The notes beneath the pieces are model-generated. The model ran no database searches, had not been told where the DNA came from, and saw only the letters and a program-made list of their open reading frames with translations. This document shows positions 50,001 to 61,500 of a DNA stretch of 64,000 nucleotides, piece by piece. The stretch's first letter is position 1, and every line of letters starts with the position of its first letter. The position numbers and the translations under genes are program-made. The stretch is from Eleginops maclovinus (lineage: Eukaryota; Chordata; Actinopteri; Perciformes; Eleginopidae), in contig NC_086366.1 in assembly GCF_036324505.1 (NCBI RefSeq), positions 12,583,927 through 12,647,926 of the forward strand. The letters run 5' to 3'.

Positions 50001-53000
50001 CTCAGGGCCTCTGTTTCCTTCACAGTGTCTGCAAATGAAGCCAAGTCAAGGAAAATACAGTAATGAAATTGTCCAGTCGAAAAAATCTTTTTCTAAACGC
50101 AATTCTAAAACACGAGGGGATTCTTCACAGAGAATGAAACGTCATGCATGAATTGAATTCTATTCTACAGCGCCTGTTTATGAATAAACATGACACTTGA
50201 TTGTATTCATAAACACAACTGCTCAAACCATAAGTGCTTGTCCATCAAAGGTGACCCACTTAAGAGTATGCATTTAAATCGTGCATTACACGCAGGAGAA
50301 TGTGTTCTCTATGAGTAATTCTATTACCTATTGTTGACTTGATAATTAGAAGCAATGCCAAAAGGCACGACATGGTTGCTTTGTTTGGTTCATATTTTTT
50401 CAGAGAATGTGGATCAAAAAACAGACAAGTGCCAGATGCTTTTGATGCCGCCAGATTAAAACACTGGTGTTTCAACATGATGTATAAATGACGGTTTTTA
50501 ATCATTTGGAACCTTTCCATCTTAGCGTTTTCATGTTTTATGTTGACAATCACATTAAGAGAAAGCAAATTAGCATAATTGTACACATTAAACACAACAT
50601 CAAAATGCCAAAACCAATGACACACATCATCAGAAGAATTTGACAAATTACACATCATATTTCTATGGATGCACCCAAAATAGTGTGTGCTATGATCCTT
50701 TCCAAGATGTATTTTCCAACATCTTGAGGGCACACTGGCAATGAGCTCTACTTAATGGGGCTTCCAGGATCCCTCTCTGCTACCTCATTTGTTCAATCTT
50801 ATCCTCTATAAGAAATAGTATTCATTTTCATCAACATATTAGGGAAATCCGCATTTTATGTATAAGCATTTCTGTAGCTTTCACAAATGGAAGCGAAACA
50901 TTAAGAGCTGCAGTTCCATCTCCAGCTTTAAATCCAGATTGCAAAGTTGGCTGGAAACAAATACAGAAATATATTTCTATTAGTTATTGCTTTTTAGCTC
51001 ATTTTTTTGCTTTTAGCTTCTGCACCTGAGAACTGTGGCCTCTTCCTGAGATCCTGGTCCCAGCAATGCTTCATGATGCCGATCATCTGATCACACTCAG
51101 GGGGTTTTGATTCGGGTATCAACTCCACGCTGGGTCTCTTACCATGAGACACATTTAAGAGCACTGTGGTCATACTGCACCCTGTAGATCGACACAAACA
51201 TAGGACAGTATGAGGCATTGATTTGACACTCTATGTTTACCTTCTGTTATGTTAAAGGACAAGTATTAAATTGGGTTTTTACCTTTTTTATTATATTATC
51301 TTATTTTTATATATATGTTATCTTTTTACAAAGCCAAGCTAGCTTTGTTTCCATTCTGTATGCTACATAAGCTAATACTTCCTTAGCTGCTGCTTAATGT
51401 TTAGTAGAAAGACATGAGAGTGGTATCGATTTCATATAACTCTCGGCAAGAAAGGCAATAAGCCATTTCCTAAAATGCTAAACTATTAATTAAAAAGGAT
51501 GTATTACTGTTTTGTTTAGGTACATAAAAGAAACATGGGATGGCTAAGGTTTAGATAATTAACACTTGACAAGTGTTGGAATTACATTCAAAATAAAGAA
51601 AAGGTTTTGCAAACAGTAAATGTAAGATACAGGTTCCAGTCATTTTTAATTAAACCCTCATTCATGAGTAGCAGGACGTTAGAAAATGCCTTTCAATGGT
51701 AAAGTATGCTAATCAGGTAAATATAGTATAATAGATTAAGTTGATTTTGTTTTTTACATCATTTTCAAAAGCAACTGTAAAACCAAAATCTGCAAATGCT
51801 AGGATAAATATAGCTTTACCTTCATGCAGTTTGAATGATTGTATTGAGCATAACATGAGCCTGATGCAACACCTAGAAATGTACATCTATTTGATATTTA
51901 GATAGGATGCATTTCAAATGAATTCATCCCTACCTGCATATGGTTTCTGCTGCGTCAGAATCTCCCAAATCACTATTCCAAAGCTGTAGATCAAAGCAGA
52001 AAGAGGTATTTCAGTCATAACTTTCACATTTTTGCACATCCTGCATTTAGTGAACGTTATGTGCCTATGTTATATAAAATAGCTATATGAAATGCTTTTT
52101 AAGGTCAAGTAAAACCAATCAAACCTAAAAGTCTAACAAAGAGTGAATGACGCAAATGTGCAGAATAAGTACCAGTGACTTGGGGTATATTTCAAATAAA
52201 TACATTAAAAGAGCAAGGTGACACTGATTTAAGGGGAAAAGCAGTGACGCTGATTGTACAATTTCAGATGTGCCCCTAGTAAGTCACCTGTAAACATCAA
52301 AGGTAGTTCCTGGAGGATCGGGGCACTGAGTGAAGGTCTCTGGAGGAATGTAACATATGTTCCCTCTGACTGTCAGCTGCTCCATAAACAACTTCTTGCT
52401 CATGTCCTCTTTCCAGTGGATTAAACCAAAATCTGATATCTTAAAACAAGAATTTAGATTTTTTTAATTTGCATACATTGATCTGCATAAATCAGAAATA
52501 TCAAAAAGGACTAAAAACATTCTGATAAATGTGTTGTCACTGAGTGTCATTGACCTTGACATGGAGATGATCATCTAGTAGGATGTTGGACGTCTTGAGG
52601 TTTAGATGGAGTAGTGGAGGGTTCATGCTGTGAAGGAAATTCATTCCCATCGAGACCTCGTGAATCATCTGAAACTTCTTTGGCCACATCAAAGTGTGGC
52701 TGGCTAGGAGATTGTTCAGCGATCCATTACTCATGTGCTCCATCACCACAGCAGTCGCCTCAATGCACAGTCCATAGATGGAGACAATATACCTGTGTTT
52801 CACTTTTGCCATGTAGGGCGCCTCCTCTTTTATTCTCCTGTAATGAAAAGATCTGAAGTTTACTTTAGGGAATTCCATAAGCCTTTTGAACTTTGACAAC
52901 AGGAAACATGATTTTCTGTGTCAGACTTTGTAGAGGTGCAAACATTTTTGAAACCTCAAGAACTTTGAAAAGTTTATTTAAATTCAAAGCAACCAACAGA

Positions 53001-53285
53001 TCAACTATGCTAAGAAGTTGCTGTAAATGTAGACAGTTGTTTGTACCTGACAGCAGGATGATACATAAGTGTGGGCTTTTTTTGATGATTTCAATCTCAC
53101 CTGTAAAAGTTTGTTGCACATAAGGATGTGTCAAAGCTCTTCAAGGCACATGTTTCCCCCTGTAGCTTCAGCTTGACCTGGTACAGCTGACCAAATCGAC
53201 ATTCTGCCACCTTAATCCAGTCAGCCTCAAAGTCGTCCTTCTTGAAGTTCCTGAACTGCCAGAGGGATCTGTCAAGGCAATCCAT
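47033..53285 (-). pseudogene. ankk1: ANKK1: RIP-like kinase with ankyrin repeats, 9 exons, frameshifted
   Basis: Member of the RIP kinase family; in vertebrates it lies tail to tail with DRD2. Exons (minus): 53101-53285, 52555-52837, 52288-52439, 51934-51983, 51026-51181, 49907-50028, 48968-49001, 48360-48591 and 47033-48073. Phases join throughout. Kinase domain (about 15-275): CALKS Lys49, alpha-C Glu in IKEEAP, catalytic loop HLNLKTSN (Asn141 where kinases need Asp), DFG 159-161, then FGIVIWEIL. The Gly-rich loop (AECRFGQLY) is degenerate. A linker spans 275-345. Ankyrin repeats run from about 350 to the end, with many TPLHLAA units. In the last exon one base is missing near 47785-47800. 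The frame meets TAG at 47785-47787 after about 500 residues, and the other frame then continues through further repeats to TGA 47033. Intact length would be about 751, against 765 in human. ATG 53285 is the first ATG preceding the kinase start. Whether the gene is dead or this is a sequence error is open. Confidence 0.9.
49002..52287 (-). other. ankk1: ankk1 introns
   Basis: The introns between 52288 and 49001 (49002-49906, 50029-51025, 51182-51933 and 51984-52287) have GT-AG ends and hold no other gene that I can support. The long minus-strand frame near 50260-50733 has no domain and lies inside an intron. Confidence 0.7.
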
Positions 53286-53728
53286 GAGCACAGAGGTCTA
53301 CTCTGTCACACTGTCTGTCTAATCCTACACATAAACAGGATTTATCCTTCAGATCAACATCGATCAGTGGCACCGCGGGAGCTTGTGTCTCACGCAGGGA
53401 ACAAGAGAGTCGCAGAATATGGAGACACATTGAGATTAGTGTCAGCCGGCTGTGTAAAATGCATGAGTATTCACACACACTTTAGACTGCACTGCTGATC
53501 TGTGGGAGGAGCTCGGGCGTGGAACTTGTTTGCACTACAATGTTGCAAAGCCGGTTTTTAGCTCCTCTAGACTGAGCATGCTTTCTTTCTTCCAGTGAAA
53601 CATGACTTCTGATCTTTCCCCGTCAAATTCAAGATTAAGTCATATCCATCTGAAAGAAAAACCCAGTCGTTTCTAAGAAATGTGTTGTTTATGGACCAAC
53701 AAATGATCAGTTATGAGTTGATATACAG

Positions 53729-53754
53729 TATATATATATATATATATATATATA
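53729..53754. repeat. AT microsatellite
   Basis: An uninterrupted run of TA units, 26 bases. Confidence 0.9.
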
Positions 53755-53914
53755 GGCCCGTTGGAATTTGGGTTTGTATATACAGTAAATGATCTGCCTA
53801 ATGAACCACCTACTTTTATTAAATTGCACTTTAACAAGGCACTTAACCCCCAGCAGCTGTACTTGAACGGCTCAGTGGTAGGCCATTCTGGCAGTGGTTT
53901 TCCGAAGCACCAGG

Positions 53915-54050
<136 letters not shown>

Positions 54051-57000
54051 CCAATCTATTCAGTGCCACATAGTTAAATTAATGTTTACATATAACAAGA
54101 CTGAAATAAAGCTAGAAAGCCCTTCCATGTCCTGCTACATTTATAGAAGGATGTTTGTTTTTGCATTTATTTAGTTATTTAGCAGCACTGCTAAACTTGA
54201 CAATCTAGTTTTATTAAAGTAAAGTGAAAATCTTTTTCTCCAGGAAATCACTGTTTCCTGGCCAAGCAGAGTTATAAATGATCCTTAATAAAGAATGCCC
54301 TATTGTGATTTTTGGGGTTTTCCCTTTCATTTAGTGTGTCATTGAGACTTTTGTGCAAGTATATGGTTTCCCCCCACAGACTCCCTTCTGGTGTGAAACC
54401 CCTGTAGACGTTTTTTTACCTGTGCGACATTTTGACATCATCACATAACCCTTTTATTGGCTAACTCTCTAACACATTAAACATGATAGGGGGCAAGACA
54501 TCTCTAAGTGGTTGACCAATCACAACACAGCCGGCCAGTGACCAATCAGAGCAGTGATTGCTCTGAGTGAAAAGAGATGTTGCAGCACTGAAATGAGCAT
54601 AATAGGTCCTCTTCAAATAATTAGCCATACCTGATATTTCTCACATATGATTCGCTTACAGTCTGGCTGTTTTTCCCTCTCTCTGGGCTCTTGTGTTTCA
54701 GACAGACAACATTTTAGCTTAAAAAGAGAACATGTGACCTCAGCTTGTCTCTCATAAGTCAAACATTACGAGTGAGTAAATGACATTTTATTTTGCAGTT
54801 TCTCTGTGAAGATTAATTGTTTTAAAATAAAATAAGAAGGGGATGATTTCATTTGTCTCCATGTTCGGATGAAACGGTTTCCAATTTCTAAAAAAGATCA
54901 TGTGTTCTTCCCTGGAGCTGTTCATTAATACAGCATGTTGTTAATTGAGTAAAGATTATGAAGATGAATTGTAAATGTAAATTGTTGTAAGCTTATAACT
55001 GATGGTGTAGGGACTTTGATGTGTGTCTGCCTTTTTCAGTTCACAATGTGTCAAGAAATGTGTAGTGATTTCTACATTGACTCCTCGAAATGGTGGATTT
55101 CCTTTTCATGCATCATTCAGCAGGGTGTCGTTAAAACATTTAAACTCCCTGGCTTATGAGAGGATTACAACAGTAGTACACTGATTGGAAGATACAGATA
55201 AAGAAGATAAAGAAACAAAGATATCCTCTAACACATTTATTTTTATTCCCACTTTTCTGTTGTATAGGCTCTTGTAATTTACTACCACTCAACACTCTTT
55301 ATGGCTGTATTTATCTTGAGACATGAGGTGTTGTGATTCTAAAAAAAGAAATAAACTCAGATTTTTAGGACATTTGGACACACACACACACACATATTTA
55401 AATAGATTGTTCCTTTGGGCAGTCATATAAATATTTGAGCTATATCCTTTGGGTTTCTTCTTGTTGATCAGATATCACATTTAAATGCAATGTGGTCCCT
55501 TCTGAGAGCATGATGCAAATCTCCACCACTATCTCAACAGTCTGTTTAACTCCCACCAGGCAGTTTCCATGTTTTATTGTTTCAATCTTTCTCTAGTTTT
55601 TAGAAACTGTAAAAGAAAATGTCATTCATTCACTCGTAATGTTTGTCTCATGAGAGAGAAGCTGCAGATTATTATTCTGCAGTCTCATCTTTTCTTTTTT
55701 TAGATGCTCCAAGGTGGCTTTTTGTTCAGGCTTTCATTTCAAAGAGATGGTTTGGAGTTTTTATGATTAATTTCACTTCAATGGGATTTCCTCCATCCTT
55801 GTTACTTTTACATCTGCTGGCTCACACTGTAGGGCTGTCATAGGAAGAACACCTGTGGGATGATTTGCAGTTAAATGGCCTATATTTTGTGTTGTCATCA
55901 TACTGCAGACAGCCTATGTAAAATGCTGTAAACTCATTACTGTGAGACTAGTTCACTGTGGATCATTATGGTGGGCTGTCCTTATTTTTTATCTGAGTAC
56001 AGCCTTTATAAAACCTTTTATGTCTCTTCACAAAATATGCCCTGTTTTTGTTGCTTTTCTTAGGTAATACTCTTTAGATTTCTTTAGTTGAAGCATCAAC
56101 TCCTTGCACCACAAACTTCTTCTAAACAACTAAACCCTTTAACTCTCTCTCTCTAGCTCTATGTATGCAGGAGTGGTAATAGATTAATTTAACATTCACT
56201 GACAGCCATAGTTTCATGCTTCACTAACTAACACTATTATTTAGGACAGACTGTTGGATTGATGTTCCAATGAAAACCAGATGCTCGTGATCAGAATCCT
56301 GATAGGTTACCTGGGTGAAGAAGTCTGTCTTCCACATCTCACAGCCAATGGCATTAGCAGGCTCCACCACGCTGTGAAGCTGACTGGATAGAGCCAAAGG
56401 CTTTTCCATTGCCCCTCATGTCCTCTATAACTAACAGGCTTTACTCCAGTGTCTCTGATCCATATTCTGTGAGCATAGAAGGTGCTAAACCTAACCAAAC
56501 AAAATTAAAGAATGAAGGGCACTGAACTGAGCGGGCTGTCTATTCTCTATGTACTATGGTTAACGCTGGTGTATTTCTGTGTGTTTCAGACAAGAATGTT
56601 AATTAGATCCTGTGTTTCTCTCAAGAGCATGAATGCATTTTAATCAAATCCTTATCTTCGGAAGCTATTTCAATACTTGTAATTCCACAGAATTATAAAC
56701 ATGCAAGGTACGTGAGAGAGAGCAGTAACATGGTTAATCTATCGGCAGCCAAGGAACATAAACATGACTGAATATTCAACAGCATACAGTATGTTTGTAT
56801 TTCTCTAAAGATATATTTTTCTGGGGGGGATAAACTTTGCATCCTGTGTAATCATTCCTTCTTGAAGGGATTACCACTTTATCATGCTATGGCAGTTTGC
56901 GAGTCTCCATGATTCCTAGAGCTGTGTCGGTTTAAGTCTTGTGTAGGGACTCCCATGCCAAAATAGGTCAAAGGCTAGAGGCTGATAACCCTTTCCTGCA

Positions 57001-58516
57001 AAAGCACATTATTGGGTACCAGAAGCAAAAACCAGCAGTGTTGACATTGATTTTATGGCTGAAAATTGCAATACATTTCAGTTTATTTTGGGTTTCTACT
57101 AGAACATTTTTATATGCTTTAATTTTCAAAAACTGGTTAATTTTGTTTTACTGACTGTCTGAATATTCCTGTATTTACTCTGCCTCAAATGCTCAACTTT
57201 AGAGGTGATGGAAACCGCTGAAGCAATGGAGACGACCTCAGAGAGACACAGGAGAGCTGGAACTTGATGGCACACACTGATGGTTTATTTGAATTTACGG
57301 CCGGAGAATTGACAAGACATTTGCTGCAGCCACGAGGTGACACAGGTTTTAACTACTGTATAATCAACATTTGTCATCAGCGAGACTAAGCAAATATGGA
57401 CCCTGAATCTACCTAAGCTGTCGTCCATAGAAAAGAATGTGCGCCAGGGAATCTATGTTCCAGAAGAGTTGGGCTTCTAGACATCCCTGAACAATAAACT
57501 ATTTCATCGAAGCTTGTGCTCGGTCATAGACTGGCTACTCCAAGGTGCCCAGGCTGCCCCTCCTTAATGGAGATAACAGCACCCCAAGGCCGTTAGCCCA
57601 TGCCATGGGAAAATACACAGTGAAGGAGAAAATGATGGACTGTGTCTAGTTAACTACCTCAGCCAAAAATTCCCTAACACTGTTTTAGAATGTCACTGCT
57701 GCCTTAAACCTCTATAGGAAATGTGTTTACTCAACTGCATTGCACCTATACATTGTAATCAGTAAATATTGTCCGTTCACTGATTACTAAAGAATACACA
57801 AAGCTTTAGAGAAATAATAGGAGTAAACAGCTTTTCACATAATATATAATTTGAGTAAAGATACAATACACTTTTATAAATAGAGATTTATTGCAAGAAT
57901 TCAAGCAAAATCACTGATGATCAGCAAGAGAGAAATCTAGAGTGGAACACATATATTGTTGATGATTATTAATGATTAAACATTTGCATTATTTGCCATA
58001 TAATATTATTATATTGATATAATATGTCATTTTGATTGGACATTTAAAATGAAAACCAGCATTGCAGAGGGTTTGTGTACGTGTTATTATGAGTACAAAT
58101 GAGCTTGATATTTTTCTAAACAAAATCACGAATGAATACATTATGTAAAACCGGTTTTAAGGAGCAATCTATCTCAAAGTGGGATACAAAGAGTATTGAT
58201 TTGTTGTCACTGAGAGAAAATGAAGGGATCAGTGCAGCTTTTCTATTTGAGGAAGGTGTTTATTTTCAGCAAATGATAATAGACTGCTCATTGTTAAGTG
58301 TGATATTCGACTGCAACAGCTGTGTCAACTTTGAGAGGAGGTGTGAATTGGATTGCTTCTCATCATCTAGTCTGGCCTGTACCGGCTGATACAAGTGGCA
58401 ACCTCTGCTCTACGGTTAATATGATTGACTGCTCCACTGTCTGTTGAATAATGTAATTGTCGGCAGCTATTTTGGTGAGGACGTGATCAGTATAATTGGC
58501 AGCGGTGCATCCTTGG

Positions 58517-61500
58517 TCACGGTAGGATCAAGTCACCTCCTGGGTGCAGACACCCACAGCATGCTCGTCGTGGAGATACTGAGTGGAGCAGCGAGATTGC
58601 CGGGCGATGGTAGGCCAGCCACACCAGCAGCAGCGTCACCGTGACGATAGTGAAGCCGACCAACAGGCTGACGATGACCAGAACCAGGTCGAGCTCTGAC
58701 GGGTCTGAAATCAAATAGAGACATCGCTGACATGTAATGACTTGTTAAGACTTTCCTAATGAGGGGGGGGGATGTTTTGTTTGTTTTGAATGTTGTCACA
58801 GTCTCCAATTAATTGCAAATGTCTTTGATGGTGTTAATTATAACCAAATTCTGTTTTACACAATGGAAGATTTGAAACACTTTTTGAATAAGTGCAACTT
58901 TTGGCCACAAAGGCAGAGATATTCCAGTGCTTTTTTCTGGCTTGAAAGGTTGTACTCTTTCTACCACTACAATTCCAGTATTGTCTGTCTTTGTGGAACA
59001 GATATTATCCACAACTTTCTTTTTTACTCAGCACCTTGATGCATATGTTTTGCACAGGGATGAACACATGGAGAGCTACTGCATATCTGCACATAAAGAG
59101 CCACTTGTATGTCCAATTTCCTCACATGATATAGATAAATGGCATGGTCATTGTGTCACATGTGTATTTCCTGCCTTGGAGCTGCTCTCGTGTGCTGTTA
59201 TCTCAGATTGATCGTTTTAGTTTTAAGGCACAGCTAATAATTACCTATCTCCCCCGGGAAGGTAGAATTGTTCAGTTCTCTCAACATAGGACCAAAGGAT
59301 ATGCGATTCCTGAGATTGGTATCAGCAGCCTTTGAACCCTCTATGGAAAATGTGCTCTTCTGCTGAAGGCACTGCTATAAAAAGACAAAAGGAATGTGTA
59401 GCATATGAAAAATAATAGAGTAGGTTGCAGGTAATTAACCTTTTTGGAAGAAGGATGGTGTTCTTGGTTATAACCCAAAACAACAGAAACAATGCACAGA
59501 AATAGCAATTGAAATAATACAGGTGCACCTTTCAGATAAGTATTTCTAAAACCGGTTTTACTTTATGGTATTTTTCAAATTGATAAAAGAACAGCAGCAG
59601 AAACATCTATTTCAAATAGAGATGTAGAAATAGGATTTTAGCTTGAAAGCAACATATGTTCTTCTAATCTAAGCAGCCCACTCTGAGTTGGAGCAGTCGA
59701 AACAAGGTTGTTGAGAAATAATGTATAGTACCTTCTGTAACAAAATAGGTTTCAGGAAAAATACTTAGCTGACATCCGGAGTCAAAAAAAGAAAACCCCA
59801 TTTTGAGGAATGAAGGGAAAATGAAAGAAAGCCTATATAGAAGTTCACTCTATAAACTTGATTTTTGTTATACCAAAGCATTATACATACGAAATCAAAT
59901 GTATCATTACAGACAGCAAAAAAGCATTGCAATTATAAAAAACATGAGGCAACACTAGAAAGAATGGTGTTGAAGTGCACTACAAAGGCAAACATCAAAA
60001 TGAGTCTCCACAGTTTACCCTCTGTTTCACCTCTGCCCTCTGCCCTGATGTACTTGTCAGATGAGTCAGTTTTTCCCGTTAAATCGGAGGCTTTGTTATC
60101 ACAAAAGCAGGAGACAGAAATTGGTATCAGCGTCTTTTGATGCTCTGCAAGTGTCTTCTTCAACTTTGCAAAGACCTTATCTGAATCCTCAGAGTGCGTA
60201 ATGACACGAAAAAGCTTTAAGGCTGTGTGTCTTTAGCTGTCAGCCTTCGTCTTGACTCCTTTCTTTAGTTACATTCAGACTGCGGTTCATAGAGCTCTGG
60301 CAGGATATTTTAAACACAATACACCCTCCCCTTATCAATTCTAATTCGGGAAATTATTTATAACTCCAAGCTTTTCTATCATTCCTGGTCATGCATTCAC
60401 CTTCTCTCCATTTTCTCAGTCACCTTGGTTTCCCTTCGTGCTTGTCACCCCAGCCCATTTACATCAGCCTGTTAGCTCCGCGTCTGTCTCCCTGTTTTCA
60501 CAGTGTCACACCCCGTGTCACTAAATTTAAATCAGTCTCAACCACTCATTCTTTCGTCCTCTCGATTCATTACACAGTGCAGTCGCTGCAGTCTTACCCT
60601 TTCACAGTGAGAGCGGTTCCTCAGGCAGACACTGAGATCACAGTGTAGGTACACCACTGAGTAATTAATCATTTGGAAGAGACTAATGGTGAAGCTGGCA
60701 CTGGTTGACAGGCCACTGGGCAGCAGTGTGATCAATGCTGGCTCTGCTGCTAACCTGAAGCACCAACACAAACACACAGGATAATCTTAGAGTCATTTTT
60801 TCCTTGAAAGAAATAGTAAAATGAGCAAGAATGAGAATATCCTCCAGACAAGGTCTCCATACAGCTGTCACAAGCAATTAAATATGTATTGATGAATAAC
60901 CACAGCAGGCAGAAAGGCAGCTTGTCATCAATATTTTGTATTGAATTGGGTTGAAATCTTAAGAGAAAATAAATCATGTTAGGTAAAAGTCAGCTTACAC
61001 TTAATGTTCCTGTCAGATTAGAATCATAACTCATGGTGCATGATGTGAGGAAGTTACGTGTTTATATATTTCCCATTATCATCAATAATGTATTCATCAG
61101 TATGCTGGTGGCAGGTTTAGTTTTATAAATTTGGGCAGACGATAAATGTTTTACTGTTTTCTTTTCATTTTACATGAAAGGATTTTTCCCGGTGTGCCCA
61201 CTTTTTGAAAAGTATTCTGTTCAGATACACGGTAAAAGTCAAAGAAAGCCTATTCAAAGTTTGAGATATTTAAGACGTTGTGCTTTTATATTGCTGCCTC
61301 TCTAAGTCTGCAGGTGCACACTGAATTTCTATCTGCGTGATGCTGGCTCTGAGAGATAACAACCTACAGCAGTCCTCTGTTTACCGAACAGAACATGTTC
61401 AGCTCTTAAAAATGGACCTGCAACTCCCTGGTTTATTCTGAATTCCAATAACCTAGTTTGTCTAATAAATTTGTTTGTAAGCACTGGCAGTCTGTCCATG

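Noticed and set aside
50260..50733. 157-codon minus-strand frame inside ankk1
   Set aside because: It lies wholly in an intron between exons whose phases already join, and it shows no domain.
57171..57660. GC-richer segment that looks like a decayed retroelement
   Set aside because: No terminal repeats, target duplication or coding remnant could be shown.
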